Source: Botryococcus braunii
Lineage: Eukaryota; Chlorophyta; Trebouxiophyceae
Direction: 5' to 3'
Assembly: GCA_002005505.1 (NCBI GenBank)
Contig: KV908686.1
Coordinates: 1 to 64,000 of the forward strand
DNA length: 64,000 bases
Positions 55,401 to 64,000 of this stretch are shown here, piece by piece. Made by a program: the position numbers and the translations under genes. The notes below the pieces were generated by a model. It ran no database searches and was not told the DNA's origin. It worked only from the letters and a program-made list of their open reading frames with translations. Positions within the stretch are counted from its first letter, which is position 1, and the number at the start of each line of letters is the position of its first letter.

Positions 55401-55774
55401 AAGGTCATAGCTAGCGGAGAGTCAGTAGTAACACTTCCCATGGTGAGTGTGGGTCTTGGGGGAACCACACAACATACAAAAGAGAATGGGTATACACTAG
55501 TTTGACCATTCATGTCCACCGCCTGTCCCTTCCTTCCTGAACACACTTCCACAATCCTTCCTTGCATACGGTGAGCATAGAGACTCTTACTTTTCCAAGT
55601 TTTCCTTCCCACAATGAAACAACAAGTGAGGGACGGGTTGCACCTTTGTTCCCATAAAAACTTGGAAATCTCAGATTCAGCCTTCCTAACATTTGGCACC
55701 ACAAGGTTCACCCCTTCCTTTCCCAAATTGGAGGCCACAAGAGAGTGCAAAACATGCAAGCAAGTGGCATCCAT
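52469..55774 (-). pseudogene. Gypsy F pol: protease, RT, RNase H, truncated integrase
   Basis: The frame from MDATCLHVLHSL at 55774 runs 1,036 codons. Protease VLFDSGASHSFI and [55 protein letters not shown]; RNase H VVCDACDYGVGAVLFQ (Ala-Cys in place of Ala-Ser), TERELLAVVYAL, VVTDHKCNTF. Integrase zinc site HDPPHVGHPGVTRMYEL, CDSCQRVKA; first Asp SMDFISNLPQ. At NDAI the Trp codon is TGA (52661-52663), then DRLNKCAHF follows in frame, and homology is lost after LAQLLRTWVW. Integrase cannot be active. Confidence 0.93.
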
Positions 55775-55785
55775 GGCTTCAGAAT

Positions 55786-56995
55786 TTACTTTTGAGGATT
55801 ATGCCCCGGCCCTTTTCCCTTCCAATGTGCTCCCCGGCCACCACGGCCCTTCCACTGCCCACCTCGAGCTTGATTAGAGGGGAAAGGAGGAGGTGGGGGC
55901 AATTGACTGTCGCGCCTGCTCTTCCTTTGCAAGTAGTCCCGCTTGCCCTGACATTGCCATTGCTCGTGACCAAAGTTTTTGCAGAAATAACACTGGCGCT
56001 CGGAGGGGACGCTTGTCCGAGAATCTAACTTCCCACCAACGTTGTGTCCGACGGCTCCAAGCACAGGCACCTGGGTGAATCCCGGAAAGTATGCCGGCGT
56101 GCTTGTTGGAGTCCTCTTCACAACGTTGAGAACCTTCCTTCCTTCCTGTCCCCTCAGCATCCCCCCTGATTTTAAGTTGCTTTCATATTGCACCACATAA
56201 GTGCACAATGAGTCGAGGCTTGTGAACCTGACACCAGTTTGAGGGTTAACTGTGCAAGCAACTCTAATAGGAGCATTCAGGCCTTTGAGGAACATATATA
56301 TTTTATCATTTTCGCAGATGTCATGTTCGGTTTCTACATCACTCAACAAGGAAATAAACCTTTCTATGTATCTTTCAACGCTTTCTTGCCCTTGATAAAC
56401 ATGGTCTAATTTCTGCCGGGCAGCCATAACCAAATCTGTAGAGTCGTATCGATTTCCCATAAAATTTTTAAAGTCTTCCCATGTTGGCTCTGTTTGACCT
56501 CCTTCCCTTTCCTTCCTTTTGAGGTATGTCCCCCACACCTTTGTAGGTCGCTCCTCCATACATTGCAGCGCGACTGCCACCCACTTGTCCCTTGACACAT
56601 TTGAAATGTTCACATATGATTCCACCTTACTAGCAAAGAATTGGAAGCTTCCTCTTTTTCCTGTAAACATGGCTGGTGTAGGCACACGCACGACGTTAGT
56701 GGTGGATGACGTCCGCTTGGATGCTCGTTCTCCCTCCAAGGCCTCAATCCGCTTCAATAACCGTAGAATTAGGGATTTAGTCTTATTTTTCTTCAAGGGT
56801 GTCTTCAAAGGAGTGGGTTTGGGTTTCGTTTTGGGTGTGGTCGGTTTGGGCGATGGGGCCAGATGCAATTCCGTTTCGGACTCTTCCAAAAGATCATCGA
56901 CTTCAATACCTTCCTTTTCCAAACCTTCCAAAATTTCTTTCTCTTTAAGGGGGAGACCGGAGTACTTTTTTTTCCTTTCCGTTTAACCGCCATCA
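55786..56995 (-). CDS. Gypsy F gag
   Basis: The open frame from Met at 56931 gives 381 codons; the likelier start is MMAVKRKGKK at 56995, which reaches gag only if an A8 run at 56966-56973 shifts by one base. Basic N-terminus, a helix LRLLKRIEALEGER, gag core (AMFTGKRGSFQFFASKVES, WVAVALQCMEERPTKVW, YIERFISLLSDVETEHD), CCHC knuckle CYFCKNFGHEQWQC, and an Arg/Gly-rich end (GRGGRGAHWKGKG). It ends 11 bases before the pol frame opens at 55774. Confidence 0.9.
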
Positions 56996-57073
56996 TATCA
57001 ATGGAACAATGCAATTACAACCTTCCCTACGTCTCCCTTCGGTTCGAGGCTCTAACCGCCTCGCCGATACCAA

Positions 57074-57522
57074 TTTAACGAAGTGAGACGTGAACTAAGA
57101 TTTATAACAAGCTAAGCAAGGGTATCAGGCAAGGGTGACACCGAAGGTAGAAATCGAAGTTCCAATCCGTTACAAGTTCGCAGCCCTCCTCACGCAGGTC
57201 GTCCGAGTCTCCAAAGAACAATATATTATGACCAATAAAGATATTTCTAGATGCCTCCCTTGTAACAGAAAACCCAAAGACAATGATCGCCACCCGAGTT
57301 CCTAGTCCACCTATGCGCGGATCCGGCTACGTCGTCCCTCTACGAGATGCTCTCGCGAGCATAGCGATATGGATGACGAGAGGAGACCCACTAGGATATT
57401 ACAGTCATTTTCCTACACACAAGGACAACGAGATCTACTCGTATCCCAAAGGGCACGAAGAAACATGAACTACGCGCACATCCTATGTGAGACGCGTCGC
57501 GCTGACGCGGCACCTCACTACA
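57074..57522 (-). repeat. Gypsy F 5' LTR (449 bp)
   Basis: I see no difference from 51317-51765. Confidence 0.95.
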
Positions 57523-57527
57523 GGTGG

Positions 57528-57755
57528 CTTTCCAACTAAAGGCATAAGGCAATCGTCTAGAGCAGCAAGCTATACACAACTAACTGCCACATAGTGTATC
57601 TCATGGGTAAGATACCAAAGCAAGTTACTCATGCACGGAACTACAATTTGCAGCTACACTGCCACAGCAAGTGCATCACAAAATGGAGCCGTGGGTCAAG
57701 GAAACATAACCCATGCAAAGCATATAAATAAGAGACATGCATGCAACCCAATTCA
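57528..57755 (-). repeat. Gypsy G 3' LTR, proximal part
   Basis: On the minus strand it starts TGAATTGGGTTGC after a purine tract (GGGAGGAGGGATCA). TATAAATAAG at 57723 lies on the plus strand. Confidence 0.78.
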
Positions 57756-57897
57756 TGATCCCTCCTCCCAGACCCTTCCACCCTCCCTCCCTCTCAGATC
57801 CAAGCTGGCTGGCGAAGTCCAAGGGTCATCAGCCGCAAATGGCTGGAAAAGTCTCAAGGCCGCAAGTGGCTCAACAAGGGATGCCCGCAAGTGGGAC

Positions 57898-60858
57898 TTA
57901 AGAAAGGACTGGGGCAGCTGCCACGTCGTCTGCCAAGTGGCGAACATGGGCAAGGGGCTCCCAAGTGTTCTCAGTCTCATCATAGCCCATCCATTTGACC
58001 AAGTACCGCCAAGACTTTCCAACCCTCTTTTTAGCAATGATGGCCTCAACTTCATAAACGCCGCCACGCTTATCTGCATACAAAGGAGGTGGTGAAGTAA
58101 CAGTCACTGGTACAGATGAAGACACATAAGGTTTCAGCTGGGAAACATGAAACACAGGATGAATGTTCACAGTCTCAGGCAGAATAAGTCTAAAAGCACG
58201 AGTACCAACTGCTGCAGCAATAGTAAAGGGCCCAAAATACTTAGCTGATAGTTTTGACGAGAGCCCAGGTGAAAGCTGGTTCTTCCTTGCAGCCAGCAAC
58301 ACCTGGTCCCCCACCTTGAAAGGGTGGTCTCGTCTCTTTCTATCTGCATAAGACTTCTGCCGTTGCTGTGCAGAGGCAAGATTAGACTTGGCACTTTTCA
58401 AGGCAGTCTGCAGCCCCTCAACCCACTCAGACACAGCAGGATTTGCAGAACGTGAAGGAACAGCAGAAGACAAGGGAGTAAGGGGATGGCGCCCGTGATT
58501 CAGGAAGAAGGGTGTCTGCAGTGTGGAAGCCTGGAGAGAGTTATTGTAAGCAAACTCCACCATGCTTAAATACTTGCACCAGTCATCCTGTCTCGGCCCC
58601 ACAAACCCTCTTAACATGTCTTCCATGGTCCGATTCATTCTCTCTGTCTGCCCGTCTGTCTGAGGGTGGTAAGCAGTAGACATAGCAATCTCAGTACCCA
58701 ATAATTTAACAAAGGCCTTCCAAAAATGGCTAGTGAACCTCGGATCTCTATCACTCACAATGGAGGTAGGCATTCCAAATCTCACAAAGACCCTGTCTAC
58801 AAACAGTTGTGCAAGTTGAGGTGCATTGATGGTTTTAGTGCATGCAGCCAAGACACACAACTTAGAAAACCTATCCACAAATACCACAATAGAATCAAAC
58901 CCACAACAGACAGGTAAATCAGTCACTAAATCAAGGGAAACGCTCTGCCAAGGTCCATCTGGAATGGGCAGTGGCTGAAGCAAACCATAAGGTACGGCTC
59001 CAGTTCCTTTAGTGCGCTGGCAGGTGTCACAAGACCTGCAAAAGTCCCTGACTGATGAGCTGAGACGTGGCCACCAAAACTCCCTGCACACTAGCTCATA
59101 CATCTTGTTAATACCAAGATGGCCAGAAAAGGGTGTGGTATGGCACTCTCTCAGCACCTTCTCTCTCAATGCATCAGGTACATAGACCTTCCCTGATTGC
59201 ACAGAATAAGGTACAGAGTCCCTCAATACCAAAACACCTTCATCCACAAGTTTAGCAACTGTGGGATCAGAAACACAAAGCAAGGCAATCTCTTGTAAGA
59301 GAGAAGAGACAGCAACAGAGGAGACATGCATCACTGCAAGGTCAACACGCCTAGACAAGGCATCTGCAACCACATTATCAGTGCCTTTAACATACTTTAT
59401 ATCAGGCATAAACCTCATAATCTCAGTGAGCCAACGTTCCTGCCTACTAGTCCTAACAGGAGCAGTCAGTAAGTACTTTAAAGCCTGCTGATCAGTGTGT
59501 ACAGTAAACTTAGCACCCAGCAATAAATGTTTCCATTTAAGCAAAGCATGAACAAGAGCCAATAATTCTCGGTCAAACGGGGCCAACTTCCTCTCAGGGG
59601 GCTGGAGTTTCCTGGACTCGAAGGCGACGGGCTGCAGTCCCTGGCCTTGATCCTGCTGCAAAACAGCACCCACAGCAAAGCCTGAGGCATCTACATGTAC
59701 AACAAAAGGTTTGTCTAAATCAGGCATCAACAAACAAGGAGGAGAAGAAACAAGATCTTTCAATGCAATGAAGGCTTCCCTCTGGGGTCCCTCCCAGGTC
59801 CAAGGCACATCCTTCTTAAGCAACTCAGTCATAGGATAAGCAACATCTGCAAAATGGTCAATAAAAGTGTCATAGTACTGTGTCAACCCAAGGAACCCTC
59901 TCAACTGTGACACATTACAAGGAGTGGGCCAATCCTGAATGGCAGCAACCTTCCTAGGATCCACCTTAATCCCATCCGGTGTCAACAGGTGCCCAAGGTA
60001 TTCCACCTGCTTGGCAGCAAATTCACACTTAGACCTTTTACAGTAAAATTTATGTTCCCTCAGCATTGACAAGACAGTTCTCAAATGCTCCATATGTTCT
60101 GCAACGGATTTAGAATAGATAAGGATATCATCTAGGTATACCAGTACAAATCTGTCAAGAAAGGGAGCCAAGACAGAGTTCATTACAGCCTGAAAGGTGG
60201 CAGGTGCATTAGTCAATCCAAAAGGCATCACAGTAAATTCATAATGGCCATAACGGGTCTTAAATGCAGTCTTTTCTATACTGTCTTCATGCATACGTAT
60301 CTGATGATAACCAGAAGCCAGATCAAGTTTAGAAAAGATACAACTACCATGAAGTTGTTCAAACATCTCATCAATTCTAGGCAAAGGATGCTGGTTCCTA
60401 ACAGTAATCCTATTCAAAGCTCTATAGTCAATACACAAACGCCAGCCACCATCCTTCTTTGGAACAAATAGAATGGGTGCACCAAAGGGTGAGGTTGATG
60501 GGCGGATGAAGCCTCGCTCCAGGAGCTCCTGTAACTGCGCACGAAGTTCAGCAAGCTGAGCTCCAGACAGTGGATATATACGAGAGGCTGGAGGAGTTGC
60601 GTCCGGCTCCAATCTGATATGGTGGTCTCCAGCACGAGAAGGAGGGAGGCCTTCAGGAAGTCCAGACAGTACATCCTTAAACTCCTGCAAAAGCTCCTCC
60701 AACTCTGGCACATTGTGTGCATCAGTATCTGGACTGTCAGTCACTGCATTTAATTGAACAACATAGATTGATTCACCCAACTTCACCATCTCTTCTACTT
60801 CCATAGATGAGATCACATATTCTGGCATGCCTGACCTCTGACACCCCAACAATACATG
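57898..60858 (-). CDS. Gypsy G pol: RT, RNase H, integrase, chromodomain
   Basis: About 986 codons of clean pol. The open frame continues to 61119, but the first ~87 residues are copia H LTR. It starts near the protease end (HVLLGCQRSG), then [49 protein letters not shown]; RNase H VVHVDASGFAVGAVLQQ, DRELLALVHAL, VHTDQQALKYLL; tether DALSRR. Integrase: [52 protein letters not shown]. Chromodomain YEVEAIIAKKRVG, YLVKWMGYDE, TWEPLAHV. No stop or frameshift seen. Interrupted at its N-terminal side by copia H. Confidence 0.95.
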   Translation of the reverse strand, partial: HVLLGCQRSGMPEYVISSMEVEEMVKLGESIYVVQLNAVTDSPDTDAHNVPELEELLQEFKDVLSGLPEGLPPSRAGDHHIRLEPDATPPASRIYPLSGAQLAELRAQLQELLERGFIRPSTSPFGAPILFVPKKDGGWRLCIDYRALNRITVRNQHPLPRIDEMFEQLHGSCIFSKLDLASGYHQIRMHEDSIEKTAFKTRYGHYEFTVMPFGLTNAPATFQAVMNSVLAPFLDRFVLVYLDDILIYSKSVAEHMEHLRTVLSMLREHKFYCKRSKCEFAAKQVEYLGHLLTPDGIKVDPRKVAAIQDWPTPCNVSQLRGFLGLTQYYDTFIDHFADVAYPMTELLKKDVPWTWEGPQREAFIALKDLVSSPPCLLMPDLDKPFVVHVDASGFAVGAVLQQDQGQGLQPVAFESRKLQPPERKLAPFDRELLALVHALLKWKHLLLGAKFTVHTDQQALKYLLTAPVRTSRQERWLTEIMRFMPDIKYVKGTDNVVADALSRRVDLAVMHVSSVAVSSLLQEIALLCVSDPTVAKLVDEGVLVLRDSVPYSVQSGKVYVPDALREKVLRECHTTPFSGHLGINKMYELVCREFWWPRLSSSVRDFCRSCDTCQRTKGTGAVPYGLLQPLPIPDGPWQSVSLDLVTDLPVCCGFDSIVVFVDRFSKLCVLAACTKTINAPQLAQLFVDRVFVRFGMPTSIVSDRDPRFTSHFWKAFVKLLGTEIAMSTAYHPQTDGQTERMNRTMEDMLRGFVGPRQDDWCKYLSMVEFAYNNSLQASTLQTPFFLNHGRHPLTPLSSAVPSRSANPAVSEWVEGLQTALKSAKSNLASAQQRQKSYADRKRRDHPFKVGDQVLLAARKNQLSPGLSSKLSAKYFGPFTIAAAVGTRAFRLILPETVNIHPVFHVSQLKPYVSSSVPVTVTSPPPLYADKRGGVYEVEAIIAKKRVGKSWRYLVKWMGYDETENTWEPLAHVRHLADDVAAAPVLS

Positions 60859-61594
60859 TGTTTTTGTTATAATAGTGAAGGAACAGATTAGTGACTTTCC
60901 CTCAGAAGAGTAATAGTGGCTAGGCTTCCCTATAGCAATCAATGTGAACAATCTTAGAGGTAGAGTAATGGATGGCAGAACTCTAGAGTTCTGCCATAAT
61001 TGCTCTGGACCGATTCCATTTTGGAGAGAGAGAGTAATGCAATTTGACGCGTCCTTGCGAGAAAGGATATAGGCAGCAGGCATGAAGGGCAAGGCACTTG
61101 TTTGGGACTGAAAGAGCACTCCGGGTGCTTATCTCTGATCAGTTGCCACAAGTGCCAACACATAGTCGGGCTCTGCTTGCTCTCCGACACACAGCAAGAG
61201 ACCCGACCGAGCTTAACACCCTTCGTGCCGGGACATACAGGTGAAGTGCTGCATCTTAGTGTAACTTGCATGGACAAATTGATTAGGAAGAGGTCTAGAT
61301 AAGAGTATTAGAATGTTGCTAATGCTTGGCTCATCGAACAATGGTAATGCGAACTATCTGTCAATGCTTAGAAGAGGTAGTTTGAATTCCTTGGCGTTGA
61401 GAGAGAGCAAGAAGCAATGTAATGACTTGTTTGGGACTGAAAGAGCACTCCGGGTGCTTATCTCTGATCAGTTGCCACAAGTGCCAACACATAGTCGGGC
61501 TCTGCTTGCTCTCCGACACACAGCAAGAGACCCGACCGAGCTTAACACCCTTCGTGCCGGGACATACAGGGAACATTACGCCCAGAATTGTTCA
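60859..61594 (+). repeat. Copia H 5' LTR (736 bp) with internal direct repeat
   Basis: Starts TGTTTTTGTTATAATAG (a TG two bases upstream is an alternative start), ends AATTGTTCA. 146-bp repeats at 61096-61241 and 61425-61570 (offset 329), ending CAG|GTGAAG and CAG|GGAACA. Confidence 0.85.
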
Positions 61595-61607
61595 GGTTAT
61601 GGGCCCA
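61595..61607 (+). other. Copia H half-tRNA primer site
   Basis: GGTTATGGGCCCA directly after LTR end GTTCA; no complementary arm in the LTR end. Confidence 0.8.
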
Positions 61608-61651
61608 CCAACTCTTGAGCTGGGCAACTGAAAGTATGTTCCGAGCCTACG

Positions 61652-62176
61652 ATGGGACGAACGAAGCAGAGCGGGAGGATGTTGACCGGCAGTAAAAGAC
61701 CTTTTATTCCCCCAACTCCTTCACCACCTACATATGATAGCCTGAGGAGAGCTGGAGGAGATACGGGACCGAGGACACCAGAAGAACGAGCATTTCTAGT
61801 GAAGGATTTTGTTAGCCGCGCGTACGGACTGGGCAAAGTCGAACAGCCTCTGTGGTTCAGACGACGATTCTCTGTTTACCCAGCCTACAAAGTAACTGCG
61901 TGGGAGTGTTCATTCATCAACGCGGACCCAGGCTTCGTCACGCGAGCATTATTTGAACGACACCTACAACAGCTCGGAGGACCCAGCAAACCCGAGTATT
62001 GGGAAGAAAGGGCAGCCTACACAGCAGTGGAGTGTGCTCTCGCCACTCTTGACGAGGACTTCCTACTTTCCTTTCTGGGCAGCAGAAAAGGATTCAGCCC
62101 AGAGGAGTGGTGCACGGACACAGACAACGGAGACGAGGACGGGGACTCGCAGCGGTCAGAACCTAACGCAGACTGA
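61652..62176 (+). CDS. Copia H extra 5' ORF with H3-tail-like N-terminus
   Basis: 174 codons, intact, starting 44 bases after the primer site and ending 11 bases before gag. The N-terminus MGRTKQSGRMLTGSKRP aligns without gaps to histone H3 (MARTKQTARKSTGGKAP), keeping R2, T3, K4, Q5, R8, T11, G12, K14 and P16, with Met at the H3 K9 position. Later: SPPTYDSLRRAGG (PPxY), PRTPEERAFLVKDFV, YPAYKVTAWECSFINADPGF, and an acidic end DNGDEDGDSQRSE. It is a clear but distant homologue of the copia A, B and C ORFs. The function is unknown to me. Confidence 0.87.
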   Translation: MGRTKQSGRMLTGSKRPFIPPTPSPPTYDSLRRAGGDTGPRTPEERAFLVKDFVSRAYGLGKVEQPLWFRRRFSVYPAYKVTAWECSFINADPGFVTRALFERHLQQLGGPSKPEYWEERAAYTAVECALATLDEDFLLSFLGSRKGFSPEEWCTDTDNGDEDGDSQRSEPNAD

Positions 62177-62187
62177 GTAACATCAGC

Positions 62188-63515
62188 ATGGCGAGAAAGA
62201 GATCTAAATCAAGAGAGCCATCTGAGGAGGAGCCCACAACAGAGGAAGCATCTACATCGTCTCCCACACGACAGCCGTGTACACCCAGCACATCAAAGGG
62301 CGAGGGAGATGTACTTCCCAAGGTCATAGCCACTCAAGTCAAAGTGCATATTAAACTGGACCGTCATGGCACAAATTTTGTGGTATGGGACAATGCTTTC
62401 ACTGCTGCCAATAGTGCCAAGGGTTCCTTTCCTGCCATTCAGTCAGCCATGCCTGGAACTATCCATAATGCGGCTGCAATGCTTCTGCTGTATGAGTCAG
62501 TTCCAGAGGAATGGTTAGGAGAAGTGTCAATTAAGCCGTCAGCATATGATGCATATCTGTTTATTTGCAAGAAATTTGTTGGTGGTTACAACACTCAAGC
62601 GAATGCAGACTGGCTGAAGGAAATGTCAAAAGGGATGAGACGTGGAGAAACGATCTCTCAGTATGTGTCTAGAATGATAAATCTCAAAAGCTGCCTGAAA
62701 CGCAATGGACATGACCTCTTGGATGGTCATGTGGCCACCCAGATCGTGCAGGGACTGCCAGCAGCAGCTAATCCTCCCGGGCTGTTGCCCACTGCAGTAG
62801 CTTACCCCCTGGATGATCTGGCAGCTCTCATTTCCACCACTGCAGAGGCCTCTGGCTACAATGATGATGGAGAACAGCCTGCCATGGTGATGAAGGCAAT
62901 GCCTGATCTACGAGAGACTGCTCCAGCCCTGTCCACTAGCGGGGCCAATCCCTCCAAACAGCCAGCAGACTCAGAATCAAGGGGAGAAGTGAGAGGCACG
63001 TGCAACTACTGCCACAGGAAAGGCCATTTTTGGAGAGACTGCCGCAAACGTAAAAGGGATGCAGAGACACAACGCAATGTGGTGGCAGCTGTACAGCAAC
63101 TTGCTGCCATGTGGCCCCAAGGACCGTTTCCTGGTGCACCCCAGCCACCTCCAAGCGTACAGCATGCATTCCCAGGCACTGGAGCGTTCCCACTACTGCA
63201 CCCTCCTCCAGGCCCACCTTCTCCTCCCTCAGAAGGTATGCCATATGTGGTATCTTATAATGTGCTGGATGGCAGTAAACACCAACTGTCCAAACAGTCG
63301 TGGCTTGTGGACAGTGGAGCGTCTGTACATCTCGTGAACAACCTTTCCCTGCTGCATGCCCCTACAGTACATGACCATCCTATTCCACTGCTGCTTGCTA
63401 CCTCTGATGCAACTGGGGGTATTGTTGCTACTGGGTCAGTGTGTCTCATGTCCTCTCAGCATATTCCAGTGTGGCTGCATCATGTCCAGTGTGTTCCCTC
63501 AGCCACCACCAATAT
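62188..63515 (+). CDS. Copia H gag and protease (cut by gypsy I)
   Basis: MARKRSKSREPSEEE start with an acidic/Ser-Thr N-terminus, gag core (LLLYESVPEEWLGEV, FICKKFVGGYNTQAN, ETISQYVSRM, VATQIVQGLPAAA), CCHC knuckle CNYCHRKGHFWRDC with RKRKRDAET, proline-rich linker, protease SWLVDSGASVHLVNN, then the pre-integrase start HHVQCVPSATTNIV, where gypsy I begins. No stop or frameshift to this point. The last ~29 codons of the open frame (to 63603) belong to the gypsy I LTR. Confidence 0.94.
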
Positions 63516-63719
63516 TGTAATAGGTGTTTTGGTCCCTAGCGGTTTGGTAGCGCGTGTACGCGTTGTAGGTGTCTCGAATGTGCCCCTAATGTCGCGAGCA
63601 TAAGGAACGAGAAGAAGACACAAGAGAAGATAGAGCATGAGGCGGATGCCGTCTGTTTGTAACAGACTCTTATTGCTATTTCTTGGTCTCCGTGCCATTG
63701 TGTGATTTTCCCTGTTACA
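63516..63719 (+). repeat. Gypsy I 5' LTR (204 bp)
   Basis: Starts TGTAATAGGTG, ends TTCCCTGTTACA, and is followed after four bases by the TGGTATCGGCG primer site. Confidence 0.88.
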
Positions 63720-63800
63720 TTTCTGGTATCGGCGACTGGTTGCCGATCGTCGGATTGTGGTCGACCTTTGTGCGTTTTGTTTTGTCTTTCCGTTTCAATC

Positions 63801-64000
63801 ATGGGTAAACTTCGTATTTTTGAGCCTTCGTTGATGACTTTTCACCATTGGGTTGGGGTTGCTGAGTCGTATTTCACGCTCAACAAAACCGCGGAGGAAA
63901 ACAAGGTTCATACGGCGGTTCAGCGGCTTAGTGCCGGGCCGACCAAAACATGGTTATCTTTTGCAATGTCTATGGAACCTGCAGACCGAGTTTCGTGGCC
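63801..64000 (+). CDS. Gypsy I gag, N-terminal part
   Basis: It begins MGKLRIFEPSLMTFHHWVG and continues VAESYFTLNKTAEENKVHTA, AVQRLSAGPTKTWLSFAM, the usual opening of a retrotransposon gag core (an FxxW/E-A-Y pattern with a following W). Open to the window end. The start is the first Met after the primer site, in a 77-base leader. Confidence 0.8.
   Translation, partial: MGKLRIFEPSLMTFHHWVGVAESYFTLNKTAEENKVHTAVQRLSAGPTKTWLSFAMSMEPADRVSW

Larger units (their letters stand above)
51317..57522 (-). mobile_element. Gypsy F: very recent, defective Ty3/gypsy
   Basis: Two 449-bp LTRs (51317-51765, 57074-57522) with no difference seen; target duplication GGTGG (51312-51316, 57523-57527) inside the gypsy G LTR. 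Gag and pol on the minus strand. Integrase is truncated after its first catalytic Asp; the second Asp, Glu and chromodomain are gone. Primer site TGGTATCGGCGAGG (minus strand, next to the right LTR) and a purine tract (AGGAATAAGGGGGGAGTA). Confidence 0.96.
50676..60858 (-). mobile_element. Gypsy G: Ty3/gypsy chromovirus, 3' two thirds
   Basis: Minus strand: pol (60858-57898), a short 3' region, and a 3' LTR in two pieces (57755-57528 and 51316-50676) split by gypsy F. It inserted in copia C RT. Its protease region is cut by copia H at 60859, so gag and the 5' LTR are beyond the window. Confidence 0.9.
60859..63515 (+). mobile_element. Copia H: Ty1/copia, 5' part
   Basis: 5' LTR (60859-61594), half-tRNA primer site, extra ORF (61652-62176), gag-protease (62188-63515), then gypsy I. 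It inserted in the gypsy G protease region. It is the most diverged of the four copia elements with the extra ORF. Confidence 0.93.
63516..64000 (+). mobile_element. Gypsy I: 5' end, runs off the window
   Basis: LTR 63516-63719, primer site TGGTATCGGCGAC at 63724, gag from 63801. The flanking five bases on the left are AATAT; the other end is outside. Confidence 0.9.

Noticed and set aside
60859..61119. N-terminal 87 residues of the gypsy G open frame
   Set aside because: They are encoded by the copia H LTR on the opposite strand; the real pol begins at the insertion edge.

Overview
The window is a dense retrotransposon graveyard from a eukaryotic nuclear genome; I see no ordinary host gene. 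Nearly everything that can be named is Ty3/gypsy (mostly chromodomain-bearing chromovirus type), Ty1/copia, or one hAT-like DNA transposon with spliceosomal-type introns. Chromoviruses, both LTR superfamilies, long GA and GT microsatellites and GTAAGT-type splice donors suggest a large repeat-rich genome, most likely of the green lineage. A streptophyte alga such as Chara would fit, but that is inference and not shown by the sequence.

Layout. 1-1897: microsatellites and short tandem repeats. 1898-4076: 3' end of gypsy O (integrase, chromodomain, 3' LTR), inserted in copia A (4077-7393, minus). A is itself inserted in the integrase of gypsy M (7394-13693, minus). 13726-22506: hAT-like element with a split transposase pseudogene, carrying the integrase-only gypsy N (14111-17788). 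22507-24592: copia fragment P and a non-coding insert. 24593-33733: copia B (minus), split by the non-autonomous copia derivative K (24741-31373), which has a 1,666-bp tandem duplication. 33734-34238: reverse transcriptase fragment J. 34239-50675: copia C (plus), interrupted by gypsy D and gypsy E and cut at its reverse transcriptase by gypsy G. G has gypsy F in its 3' LTR and copia H in its protease region; H is interrupted by gypsy I, which runs off the window. The clearest nest is C > G > H > I, four levels.

Unusual biology. (1) Four copia elements (A, B, C, H) have an extra intact 165-174-codon ORF between the primer binding site and gag. Its N-terminus resembles the histone H3 tail, it has a conserved PPxY motif and it ends in an acidic tail; I know no family for it. 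(2) The five copia LTR families seen (A, B, C, H, K) each carry a ~140-bp direct repeat 322-331 bp apart. The first copy ends CAG|GT and the second CAG|G, so a 5'-LTR intron is predicted. (3) These copia elements have a primer site complementary to the anticodon arm of initiator tRNA (half-tRNA priming), and in three of them the LTR end and primer site form a 10-bp hairpin. (4) Gypsy M carries a PHD finger between RNase H and integrase and a Dam-like methyltransferase remnant between protease and reverse transcriptase. (5) Several of the youngest insertions (F with identical LTRs, E with 3 LTR differences, N with about 7) are coding-defective, implying mobilisation in trans.
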